Assembly (NCBI GenBank): GCA_900470195.1
Contig: UEIJ01000028.1
Location: forward strand, 1-64,000
Reading direction: 5' to 3'
Source of the DNA: Hyphomicrobiales bacterium
GTDB lineage: Bacteria > Pseudomonadota > Alphaproteobacteria > Rhizobiales > Rhizobiaceae
DNA: 64,000 nt
The notes beneath the pieces are model-generated. The model was not told the DNA's origin, ran no database searches, and worked only from the letters and a program-made list of their open reading frames with translations. Position numbers and translations under genes: made by a program. This document shows positions 35,379-43,423 of the stretch, one piece after another (positions within the stretch are counted from its first letter, which is position 1; every line of letters begins with the position of its first letter).

Positions 35379-36472
35379 TGAGCGGACTTTTTGAAACTCT
35401 TGGGCGACGCGCCCTTTTTGCCTTCGATGCAGAACAGGCACATGGCCTTTCCATCGCCGGCCTGAAGATGGGCCTTGTGACCTGCGGTGCGCCAAACGAT
35501 CCGGCTCTCTCCGTCAAGGTTGCCGGGCTGCAGTTTCCAAATCCGCTCGGCATGGCAGCGGGTTACGACAAGAATGCTGAAGTGCCGGACGCCCTGTTGA
35601 AGCTCGGTTTCGGCTTTACCGAAATCGGGACCATCACCCCTCGTCCGCAGAGCGGCAATCCGCGCCCGCGGATTTTCCGCCTCGTGGATGACAGAGCCGT
35701 CATCAATCGTCTGGGTTTCAACAATGAAGGCCATGATGCTGCATTTAAACGCCTGTCGCAACGCGCTGGCAAGAGCGGTATCGTGGGCGTCAATATCGGC
35801 GCCAACAAGGATGCCGAAGACCGCATTGCCGATTATGTTGCCGGTATCCGTCGCTTCTATCAGCTGGCGCGCTACTTCACCGTCAATATTTCTTCGCCCA
35901 ACACGCCGGGACTGCGCAACCTTCAGGCCCGCGACAGTCTGCGTGAACTGTTGAGCCGCGTGCTGGAAGCGCGCAACGAAGAAGGCAAGATGTGCACGCT
36001 GAAGCGTCCGGTTTTTCTCAAGATCGCCCCCGATCTGGCCGATGAGGAACTGGACGACATCGCTGCCGAGGCAACCGAACAGAAGCTCGATGGTATCATC
36101 ATATCCAACACGACGCTTTCACGCGCTGGACTGAAAAGCGCAGAAAACCGCGATGAAACGGGCGGGCTTTCCGGCGCACCGCTTTTTGACCGCTCCACCA
36201 TCGTCCTTGCCCGGATGCGGGAGCGCGTCGGCCCTGACATGCCGCTGATCGGCGTTGGCGGTGTGGATAGCGCTGAAACAGCACTGACAAAGATCAAGGC
36301 CGGTGCCGATCTGGTCCAGCTTTATACAGGCCTCATCTATCGCGGACCGAACCTGCCCGCCGAAATCGTGCGTGGCCTGTCGGCGGCAGTGAAACGCGAG
36401 GGCATCGCCAACATTGCCGCACTGCGCGACCGGGACACGAGCGACTGGGCGAAGCGTGACCTGCCCGCCTGA
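35378..36472 (+). CDS. pyrD: Dihydroorotate dehydrogenase (quinone), class 2
   Basis: A 364-residue class 2 DHODH: an N-terminal membrane-associating helix region (RRALFAFDAEQAHGLSIAGL), NPLGMAAGYDKNAEVPD, the FMN-site FTVNISSPNTPGLRNLQ with the catalytic Ser, ISNTTLSR and LIGVGGVDSAETAL. It oxidises dihydroorotate with quinone in pyrimidine synthesis at the inner membrane. Coupled to DUF952 by a 1-nt overlap; convergent with a MATE gene. Confidence 0.96.
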   Translation: MSGLFETLGRRALFAFDAEQAHGLSIAGLKMGLVTCGAPNDPALSVKVAGLQFPNPLGMAAGYDKNAEVPDALLKLGFGFTEIGTITPRPQSGNPRPRIFRLVDDRAVINRLGFNNEGHDAAFKRLSQRAGKSGIVGVNIGANKDAEDRIADYVAGIRRFYQLARYFTVNISSPNTPGLRNLQARDSLRELLSRVLEARNEEGKMCTLKRPVFLKIAPDLADEELDDIAAEATEQKLDGIIISNTTLSRAGLKSAENRDETGGLSGAPLFDRSTIVLARMRERVGPDMPLIGVGGVDSAETALTKIKAGADLVQLYTGLIYRGPNLPAEIVRGLSAAVKREGIANIAALRDRDTSDWAKRDLPA

Positions 36473-36480
36473 GAGCCGGG

Positions 36481-37833
36481 TCACATAATGAATTCTGTAC
36501 GATAACGGCGCGGCAGGATCGCCAGAAGCAAAACTCCGCGAATTGACAGAAACAGGTTGAGAGCCAGCCAAAGCCCGTGATTGCCGATCGCGGGCTTTGC
36601 CGCATAAAGAACTGCCAGAAAGAAGCCAAGCGACAGGAACATCATGTTGCGCATGTCGCGCGACCATGTTGCACCGATATAAACCCCGTCCATATGGAAG
36701 GCCAGCAGCCCCGTCATCCCTGTCAGCGCCGCCCAGGGCAGATATTTGAGGGCTTCAGCGTGAACGTCTTCCGCCTTGGACAGAAGCCCGATGATTGCAT
36801 CGCCGAACACCAGCAGGAAAAAGGCGATCAAACTCGCCATGACCAGCCCCCAGACGAAAGTGAGCTTGGCTCCGCGCACGAACGCGGGACTGTAACGCGC
36901 CCCGATAGACCGTCCGACAATCTGTTCGGCCGCCGCCGCCATGCCGTCCAGAAAAAAACCGGCAATGAGGAAGAAGTTCATCAAGACGGCATTGGCCGCC
37001 AGTGTGACCGGGCCGAGATCAGACCCCGCCCGCGTAAAGAACGCGAAGGCTGTGAGAAGCAGGAAGGAGCGGATCATGATGTCGCGATTGACCGCGAACA
37101 TGCGCAGAATTCCTTGTTTCTGGAATATCCGCGCCCGATCCGGACGCAGTGACGCATCCTTGCGGAAATGCCGCAGCACGATGAACATGCCGACGAGAGC
37201 GGCAACGGTTTCGCCAGTCACGGTCGCCCAGGCAACGCCAGTAACGCCCCAGCCCCATTCCAGCCCGAGGATAATGCAGAGCACGATATTGATGCCGTTG
37301 AGGAGCACCTGAAGGCCGAGGCCGACAATGCCCTGTCCTCGTCCGAGAACCAGCCCCAGGATTGAATAGTTGATGAGCGCAACCGGCGCCGACAACATGC
37401 GGATCGACACATAGGTCGCCATGGCTTCCTGTGTGGCAGAGGTCGGGTGCATGAAGGTGGACGAGATAGCAATGATGATCGGCAAGCACAGGATCATCAG
37501 GCCGCCGGCAATCACCGCGATGATGATGGCGCGCCAGAAGATGGCCTGTTCTTCCACGGCGTCTTCCGCACCCATGGCCTGCGCGACAAGTCCGGTCGTG
37601 CCGGAACGCAGGAAATTGAATATGGACAGCAGGAAATCAAAAACGAGCGCGCCAATTGCCAGACCGCCGATCAGCTCGGCCTGCCCCATCTGGCCGACAA
37701 CACCCATATCGACGAGACCCAGAAGCGGCGTGGTGATCGCAGCAAGCGTCATGGGGATGGCGATCAACATCACCATCCTGTGTGTTACTTCGAACGGCCT
37801 TGTTACGCCACCACGCTGCAGCGACTGATCCAT
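36481..37833 (-). CDS. MATE family efflux transporter, DinF-like
   Basis: A 450-residue protein with 12 predicted spans in the MATE fold. MTLAAITTPLLGLVDMGVVG, FNFLRSGTTGLVAQAMGA and LDGMAAAAEQIVGRSIGA are typical of the DinF subfamily. Cation-coupled export of drugs or metabolites. ATG 37833 (MDQSLQRGG) is chosen with GGGAC 8 nt upstream; a start at 37911 adds an unrelated leader. Confidence 0.88.
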   Translation of the reverse strand: MDQSLQRGGVTRPFEVTHRMVMLIAIPMTLAAITTPLLGLVDMGVVGQMGQAELIGGLAIGALVFDFLLSIFNFLRSGTTGLVAQAMGAEDAVEEQAIFWRAIIIAVIAGGLMILCLPIIIAISSTFMHPTSATQEAMATYVSIRMLSAPVALINYSILGLVLGRGQGIVGLGLQVLLNGINIVLCIILGLEWGWGVTGVAWATVTGETVAALVGMFIVLRHFRKDASLRPDRARIFQKQGILRMFAVNRDIMIRSFLLLTAFAFFTRAGSDLGPVTLAANAVLMNFFLIAGFFLDGMAAAAEQIVGRSIGARYSPAFVRGAKLTFVWGLVMASLIAFFLLVFGDAIIGLLSKAEDVHAEALKYLPWAALTGMTGLLAFHMDGVYIGATWSRDMRNMMFLSLGFFLAVLYAAKPAIGNHGLWLALNLFLSIRGVLLLAILPRRYRTEFIM

Positions 37834-37958
37834 GATGCTTGTCCCGAATATTCCCCTCAGATCAAAACGATCTACTCTGGAATCAATCGAAACTACAGAT
37901 AATTCGGCCACCGCATTGTCGCAGTTCCTGACAGCCGACTGTCAGGAGAAATGAGGCA

Positions 37959-38441
37959 TTAGAGTCCGAGCATCATGGCCCAGTATATATAAGCTGGTTT
38001 GTTTTCAGGCGTGGCCCAGGCAAGACCATAATGCTCGAAGGTCGGATCGAGCATGTTCTTGCGGTGTCCGGGCGATTTCATCCAGGCATCGAAGACGGCC
38101 TGTGTGCTGCGCTGTCCCGATGCGACATTCTCTGCCGCCGGCCCACGGATACCGGCCTGCCGCAGCCGCGCGACGAAACCATTGCCCCAACCGACACTAT
38201 GGCCGATCTTTCCATAACTCGCCATGCGCCTGGCCTGGTAAAGTGCGGCTTGCTCAAGCTTGGAATCCGTCGCCATCAAAGGCAGTCCGTTTGCCTTGCG
38301 AATAGCGTTGAAAATCGCGGTGGGATCGTCATCGCCTGCTGCCAATGCCGCTTTGAACGGCATTGCCGACACCGCCAACGCTCCCCCGGCGAGGGTCAGA
38401 AAGCCGCGCCGGTTCAGTGTTAATCCTTGTTTCTGCTGCAT
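37959..38441 (-). CDS. Secreted CAP-domain (SCP/PR1-like) protein
   Basis: A 160-residue protein with a Tat-type signal peptide (NRRGFLTLAGGALAVSAMPF) and a CAP domain: FNAIRKANGLPLMATDSKLE, GHSVGWGNG, AAENVASGQRS, AWMKSPGHRKNMLDP and YGLAWA. It is exported to the periplasm. Bacterial CAP proteins have no settled activity. Confidence 0.88.
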   Translation of the reverse strand: MQQKQGLTLNRRGFLTLAGGALAVSAMPFKAALAAGDDDPTAIFNAIRKANGLPLMATDSKLEQAALYQARRMASYGKIGHSVGWGNGFVARLRQAGIRGPAAENVASGQRSTQAVFDAWMKSPGHRKNMLDPTFEHYGLAWATPENKPAYIYWAMMLGL

Positions 38442-38474
38442 GCCTGTCTGAGCTATCCAGTTACCGAATTGATT

Positions 38475-38741
38475 TCATTTCCGGTAGCTGAGGATACGGA
38501 GCAAAATAAAGGCAGGAATGACGACTGCCGCGCCAAGGATGAGATAATCGACAAAGCCTGCAATTGCCGAAAAGCCCATATTCCAGAGGCGGAGGAAGAA
38601 ATCGCGGATTCCGTACAAGATGTCATAGGGCGTCCAGTGAAACGCGCTCATGACCACGCCAACCACCAGCGAAATCAGCACCAGCTTGATCAGAACGCGG
38701 GCCGGGGTATCGCCAAGAAAACGGTTTACACCATCCGACAT
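38475..38741 (-). CDS. DUF6460-type small membrane protein
   Basis: An 88-residue protein with two hydrophobic segments (IKLVLISLVVGVVMSAF and DYLILGAAVVIPAFILLRIL) and the conserved MSDGVNRFLGDTPARVL start. It matches a family widespread in Rhizobiales, DUF6460. Function unknown. It ends 33 bp before the CAP gene on the same strand, so they may be co-transcribed. Confidence 0.78.
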   Translation of the reverse strand: MSDGVNRFLGDTPARVLIKLVLISLVVGVVMSAFHWTPYDILYGIRDFFLRLWNMGFSAIAGFVDYLILGAAVVIPAFILLRILSYRK

Positions 38742-38832
38742 GCAAATCTCCTGTGCGGTTATTGGTCAAAGCGACAGATTCTTCGCGCAAGAAATAGGCG
38801 CTCCATTCATCCAGCGCAAGTTCCGCCCTCGC

Positions 38833-39843
38833 TCACCGCTGTTTGCGGTACTCGCGCGGGGCTTTCTGCTTCTGGCGCGAGAACGAGCGGTTCATGCTGC
38901 GTGTATCAGTAAAGCCGCTTGCAACAGCCACTTCCAGCAAAGACAGGCTTGTTTCGGATAAAAGTTCCTTGGCCTTTTTAACCCGAAGCTCCTCGCGAAC
39001 CTCGAACGCCGTTCGCTCAAGGGCGAGCTTGAAGCCGCGCTCCATCTGGCGGACGGAAATTCCCAATCGGCGCGCCACGTCGATCATCGGCACCGGATCT
39101 TCCAGCGTTTCCTCGAAAATGCGGATTGCCTTGCGGATCATTGGCGAACGCACCCCGTTGAAGCTCAGCGCCGGTTGTTCGGAACGCACAAGTTCATAGG
39201 GGATCATGAGGATGGACGCACTCTTGCGCGCCAGTTCCTCCGAAATCTCGTTCTGTATGATTGAAAGCGCCAGCGACGCAGTGCCAAGCCCGCCCGCGCA
39301 GGTGAAGTGCCTTCCGCTGCGATGAAACAGGCTCGTCGTATCGGCTGTATATCCGTCGAAAAGCTCCAGAAAATCGTCGCGATGGAACCAGCTGACGCAG
39401 CAATTGCGGTCCGGCAGAAGGTCTGCTTCCGCCAGCAGAAAGGCAGCCGTGCAAAGGCCCACCACTGTCTTGCCGCGCCGGTCCGCACGCTTGATGAGAT
39501 CGACCAGCGCCTGCTGTCTGGGCCGATACTGCGCAAGCAATCCACCGACGACTGCCACATAATCGCAATTGTCGAGTTCGCCGATAGGCGCGGTCGGCTC
39601 GATCACCATGCCGGAACTGGAGGTAACGGGATCTCCTGAAAGCGTGCAGATTTTCCATGCGCAGCGTATCTGGCGGCTCTTGTCTCGATCATCGGCAGCA
39701 AGGCGGAAGGGATCGAGGAAAAGGCTGAGCGCACTGAGTGTAAAACCAGGCAGCGCAACAATGCCGACCGACAGCCTGCGTTGCGGGGCATCTGTTACAG
39801 CCTGAGGCTTTTTGTCCTGATCCCGTTCAGTTCCATTCGTCAC
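38833..39843 (-). CDS. GlxA family AraC-type regulator
   Basis: A 336-residue regulator with a DJ-1/PfpI-like N-terminal domain (SVGIVALPGFTLSALSLFLD, nucleophile-elbow Cys in VGLCTAAFLLAEADLL) and a C-terminal AraC HTH (DVARRLGISVRQMERGFKLA, LLEVAVASGFTDTRSMNRSF). Members sense amino acids or amines; ligand unknown here. It starts with GTG 39843, AAGG 6 nt upstream. No catabolic operon adjoins it. Confidence 0.86.
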   Translation of the reverse strand: MTNGTERDQDKKPQAVTDAPQRRLSVGIVALPGFTLSALSLFLDPFRLAADDRDKSRQIRCAWKICTLSGDPVTSSSGMVIEPTAPIGELDNCDYVAVVGGLLAQYRPRQQALVDLIKRADRRGKTVVGLCTAAFLLAEADLLPDRNCCVSWFHRDDFLELFDGYTADTTSLFHRSGRHFTCAGGLGTASLALSIIQNEISEELARKSASILMIPYELVRSEQPALSFNGVRSPMIRKAIRIFEETLEDPVPMIDVARRLGISVRQMERGFKLALERTAFEVREELRVKKAKELLSETSLSLLEVAVASGFTDTRSMNRSFSRQKQKAPREYRKQR

Positions 39844-39896
39844 GTCGACCTTGCTCCTCCACCAGAATTATATTTGCTTGGAGGAGGCTCTTATAG

Positions 39897-40988
39897 TCAA
39901 CGAAAATGCTTGGAAAGCTTCAACTGCTGCGCCTGATAGTTGGAGCCGAGATCGACACCATAAAGCGCAGAAGGACGATGCAGCATATGCTCGTAAACCA
40001 ACCGCCCAACGATCTGCCCGTGCTCCAGAATAAAGGGGACTTCATGGCTGCGGACTTCCAGAACCGCGCGGCTGCCGGTTCCCCCCGCCGCGCTGTGGCC
40101 GAAGCCTGGATCGAAGAAGCCTGCGTAATGAACGCGGAATTCACCGACCAGCGGATCGAACGGGGTCATTTCCGCCGCATAAAGCGGTGGAACATGGACG
40201 GCCTCGCGCGAAACGAGAATATAGAATTCGTCCGGGTCGAGCACGAGTTCACGCGCGCCCCGATCATAGATCGGCTCCCAGAAATCAAGAATGTCGTGCG
40301 CGGCGCGCTTGTCCACATCCACCACAGCCGTATGGTGCTTGCCGCGATAGCCAATCAGCCGGTCGGGACCGCCCGAAAGGTCAACCGACAGCGCAATACC
40401 GCCTCCGGAAATATTTGGCATTTCAGCAGCGACCAGCGTTTCGGCCTTATGCAATGCAGCAAGTTCAGCCTCATCAAGCTGCGCCCGCCCCTTGCGGAAG
40501 CGTATCTGCGAAAGGCGGGAACCTGTACGCACGACGATAGGGAATGTGCGCGGACTGACTTCCAGATAAAGCGGGCCATTATATCCGGCAGGCACTTTAT
40601 CGAATTCCTGCGCTCCATCGGCAATGACGCGGGTGAAGATATCCAGACGGCCCGTTGAACTCTTCGGATTTGCCGACGCTGAAAGGTCCGGCGACAGCAC
40701 CAGGTTTTCGAGAAGCGGAACAATGTAAACGCAGCCCGTCTCCAGAACGGCTCCTGCGGTCAGGTCGATCTCGTGCAGTTTCAGTCGTTCGAGCTTTTCG
40801 ATGACCGGCGTGCCCGGACCCGGCATGAAAGAGGCACGAACGCGATAGGCTTTTGCGCCAAGCCTCAGATCCAGGCTCGCAGGCTGTATCTGATCGGCAT
40901 CGAGAGGGCGTGGGGACGCCAGCAAACCGCTTTCAAACAGCGCGGAAATATCCGCATCCGCCAGAATTCCAGCATCTTTCTGCATCAT
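39897..40988 (-). CDS. dcd: 2'-deoxycytidine 5'-triphosphate deaminase, long two-module form
   Basis: A protein of 363 residues, about twice the length of the E. coli dCTP deaminase. The N-terminal half has IQPASLDLRLGAKAYRVRAS and NPKSSTGRLDIFTRVIADG; the C-terminal half has VLDPDEFYILVSREAVHVPP and GFFDPGFGHSAAGGTGSRAV, where a second Dcd-like module ends. It deaminates dCTP to dUTP for thymidylate supply. ATG 40988 or 40985 may start it. Confidence 0.88.
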   Translation of the reverse strand: MMQKDAGILADADISALFESGLLASPRPLDADQIQPASLDLRLGAKAYRVRASFMPGPGTPVIEKLERLKLHEIDLTAGAVLETGCVYIVPLLENLVLSPDLSASANPKSSTGRLDIFTRVIADGAQEFDKVPAGYNGPLYLEVSPRTFPIVVRTGSRLSQIRFRKGRAQLDEAELAALHKAETLVAAEMPNISGGGIALSVDLSGGPDRLIGYRGKHHTAVVDVDKRAAHDILDFWEPIYDRGARELVLDPDEFYILVSREAVHVPPLYAAEMTPFDPLVGEFRVHYAGFFDPGFGHSAAGGTGSRAVLEVRSHEVPFILEHGQIVGRLVYEHMLHRPSALYGVDLGSNYQAQQLKLSKHFR

Positions 40989-41065
40989 CAACCCGATACT
41001 CCGTAGCCTAAAGCTTGTCGTACTTTATCGTATTCTGGCGACATGCTTTAATCTCTTGTTTTCAC

Positions 41066-41111
41066 GCATGTCTTATCCCGAAACCGGTTCCCACTTTCGG
41101 GAGACATGCTC
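41066..41111 (-). repeat. Intergenic palindromic repeat, copy 2
   Basis: GCATGTCTTATCCCGAAA...TTTCGGGAGACATGC is the inverse of the element after fpr at 6694-6740. It lies upstream of metZ, between the divergent dcd and metZ genes. Confidence 0.75.
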
Positions 41112-41291
41112 CAGGCATTGCTTGAAAAGACCATTGACCGCTCGGGGCCTCAATGCCAACCCTTCGAACCGCTAGAAACCGGGTTTTCCGCAGGAATCAG
41201 AGTATTTCCGCAGCGCTCCGGATGCGCTTTTCGGGAAATGAGGCGGTTTCGGCATTGACGGCTCCACTCAACAGGCATAATGGAAAACTGT

Positions 41292-41347
41292 TCCGTGGTG
41301 ATTTGGCCGGCCGGCTTGCAGCCACGTTAAAGAATTCGCTAAAAAAG
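41292..41347 (+). promoter_or_regulatory. SAM-II riboswitch aptamer
   Basis: The core reads CGTGGTGATTTGGC, CGGCCGGCTTGCAGCCACG and TTAAAGAATTCGCTAAAA, a near-consensus SAM-II (metA-type) aptamer with CGTGG (41294-41298) pairing CCACG (41322-41326). SAM-II aptamers form a pseudoknot and lower expression of methionine genes when S-adenosylmethionine is high. The next gene is metZ, 100 bp downstream. Confidence 0.92.
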
Positions 41348-41396
41348 GCCGCGGTTCGTTACCGGCCTTTTGCGTTTTCGCAAGGCCGGTTTTTTA
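41347..41396 (+). terminator. Overlapping hairpins after the SAM-II aptamer (expression platform)
   Basis: Hairpin 1 pairs GGCC-GC-GGT (41347-41355) with ACC-GGCC (41361-41367). Hairpin 2 pairs CCGGCC...TTGCG (41362-41374) with CGCAA-GGCCGG (41379-41389) and is followed by TTTTTTA. They share CCGGCC, so only one can form at a time; hairpin 2 is a good terminator. It lies between the aptamer and metZ. Confidence 0.75.
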
Positions 41397-41448
41397 TTGG
41401 CCGCCGAGGCTCGTGCCCCGGCCGACCAGCTTTCGACAGGTTGGAAAA

Positions 41449-42642
41449 ATGACGACTGAGAATACCCGCAAATTTCGCCCTGCAACCGAACTCGTGCATG
41501 CCGGATCGCTTCGCTCCGGATTTGCCGAAATGTCGGAAGCGATGTTTCTGACGCAGGGCTTCCTTTATCCCAATGCTGAAGCCGCTGAAGCGCGCTTCAA
41601 GGGTGAGGACCCGGGTTTCATCTATTCGCGCTATGCCAACCCAACCACCGACATGTTTGAAAAGCGCATGTGTGCGCTGGAAGGCGCCGAAGATGCGCGC
41701 GCTACCGCATCCGGCATGGCGGCGGTGGCAGCCGCCATTCTGTGTCAGGTGCAGGCCGGCGACCACGTGATTTCGGCTCGCGCCGTCTTCGGCTCCTGTC
41801 GTTACATCGTTGAAACGATCTTGCCGAAATATGGCGTCGAAATCTCGATCATTGACGGTTCCGATATTGAAAACTGGAAAGCGGCTGTTCGCCCGAACAC
41901 CAAAGTGATGTTCCTTGAAAGCCCATCCAATCCAACGCTCGAAATCATCGACATTGCAGCCGTCGCGCAGGTCGCCAATGAAGCAGGCGCGAAGCTCATC
42001 GTCGACAATGTTTTCGCAACCCCGCTTTTCCAGAAGCCGCTGGAGCTCGGTGCGCATATCGTCGTTTATTCCGCAACCAAGCACATCGATGGCCAGGGGC
42101 GTTGCCTTGGCGGCGTTGTGCTGTCCGACCGCGAATGGATTGAAAATACCTTGCAGGATTATTTCCGGCATACCGGACCGGGCCTCAGCCCGTTCAATGC
42201 GTGGATCATGCTGAAGGGCCTTGAAACACTGTCCGTGCGCGTACGCCAGCAGACGCTGTCGGCAGCTGCGGTGGCCGACTTCCTCGCGGGCAAGCCGGGC
42301 GTGAAGCGCGTGATCTATCCGGGACGGGCGGACCATCCGCAAGCCGATATCATCGCCAAGCAGATGACGGGCGGATCGACCCTCATCGCTCTGGAGCTGG
42401 AAGGCGGCAAGGAGGCTGCGTTCAAGTTCCAGAACGCTTTGCAGGTCTTCAGCATCTCCAACAACCTTGGTGACGCGAAAAGCCTTATCACCCACCCGGC
42501 AACCACGACGCACAAGAACCTTAGCGACGAGGCAAAGGCCGAACTCGGCATCTCCGATGGCTTGCTGCGGATATCGCTCGGCCTTGAAGATACCGACGAC
42601 CTCGTGGAAGACGTGGAAGCGGCGCTGAAGGTCGCTCGCTGA
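41449..42642 (+). CDS. metZ: O-succinylhomoserine sulfhydrylase
   Basis: A 397-residue PLP enzyme of the Cys/Met metabolism family. FIYSRYANPTTDMFEKRMCA, GMAAVAAAILCQV, ESPSNPTLEI and the PLP lysine in VYSATKHIDGQGRCLGG are clear. MetZ takes O-succinylhomoserine and sulfide to homocysteine, the direct-sulfhydrylation route. ATG 41449 lies behind a weak GGTTGGAAAA box. The SAM-II riboswitch upstream supports a methionine role over the related MetC/MetB activities. Confidence 0.94.
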   Translation: MTTENTRKFRPATELVHAGSLRSGFAEMSEAMFLTQGFLYPNAEAAEARFKGEDPGFIYSRYANPTTDMFEKRMCALEGAEDARATASGMAAVAAAILCQVQAGDHVISARAVFGSCRYIVETILPKYGVEISIIDGSDIENWKAAVRPNTKVMFLESPSNPTLEIIDIAAVAQVANEAGAKLIVDNVFATPLFQKPLELGAHIVVYSATKHIDGQGRCLGGVVLSDREWIENTLQDYFRHTGPGLSPFNAWIMLKGLETLSVRVRQQTLSAAAVADFLAGKPGVKRVIYPGRADHPQADIIAKQMTGGSTLIALELEGGKEAAFKFQNALQVFSISNNLGDAKSLITHPATTTHKNLSDEAKAELGISDGLLRISLGLEDTDDLVEDVEAALKVAR

Positions 42643-42695
42643 ACCGGTGTATCTCGATATTGTGGCTTTTGGGCTGCAAATAGAGGCTGAAACAA

Positions 42696-42725
42696 CGCAA
42701 TTGCCGGAATATTTCGGCAATTGCG
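42696..42725. repeat. Perfect stem-loop between metZ and apaG
   Basis: CGCAATTGCCG and CGGCAATTGCG form an 11-bp perfect stem with an 8-nt loop, 54 bp after metZ. It may end metZ transcription, but only a weak T-run (TATATTTA) follows. Confidence 0.5.
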
Positions 42726-42889
42726 GTATATTTACCGCTCCGAATTGTTGACCTCCCCCGCAACTTTGGCGATAGGAGAGGCGAATGACGGCGTCCGTAA
42801 ACTGAACCGGCGAACCGTTGAGTAGACACGCATCATTGCGATCCAGGTTGCAGGATGCCGGGGTCGATGCGAATGTAGGGCGGGTGCGC

Positions 42890-43282
42890 ATGTATAGAGC
42901 GGTAACGCGCGGAATCGAAGTTTCGGTCGAACCTTTCTATCTGGAAGACCAGTCCGACCCCGCCGAGAACCGCTATGTGTGGGGCTATCGTATAACGATC
43001 GCCAACAATTCTGCGGAAACCGTGCAACTCCGTTCGCGTTACTGGCAGATTACCGACGCAAATGGGCGTGTCGAGGAAGTGCGCGGAGCTGGCGTTGTTG
43101 GCGAACAACCAACCCTTGAGCCGGGCGATTCATTTCAATATTCCTCCGGCTGCCCGTTGACCACTACGTCAGGCGTCATGGTGGGGCGCTACCAAATGCA
43201 GGGCAACGGCGGCAGCATGTTCGAAGTCGACATTCCTGCCTTCTCGCTTGACATGCCGGACCTGCGACGCACCTTGAATTGA
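42890..43282 (+). CDS. apaG: ApaG protein
   Basis: A 130-residue ApaG, the usual length. [53 protein letters not shown] and [17 protein letters not shown] are diagnostic. The fibronectin-III-like fold is linked to Mg/Co tolerance and protein interaction in bacteria. ATG 42890 opens the conserved [13 protein letters not shown] start; the upstream frame is rejected. Confidence 0.93.
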   Translation: MYRAVTRGIEVSVEPFYLEDQSDPAENRYVWGYRITIANNSAETVQLRSRYWQITDANGRVEEVRGAGVVGEQPTLEPGDSFQYSSGCPLTTTSGVMVGRYQMQGNGGSMFEVDIPAFSLDMPDLRRTLN

Positions 43283-43423
43283 AAACCTCCCCACATTTTC
43301 CGAGGGATAGTATGGCGAACAGAATATAACTCTGTTCCTTGGCTCTTTCGCACGTCGCCACTAGGCTCGGAGAAAAGCGCCTGGATATTCAACAGGGCGC
43401 GCAATCCGGCGCCCGATGAGATT

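Noticed and set aside
41359..42891. Long minus-strand open frame opposite metZ
   Set aside because: Shadow of metZ; overlaps the SAM-II platform, has no recognisable domain.
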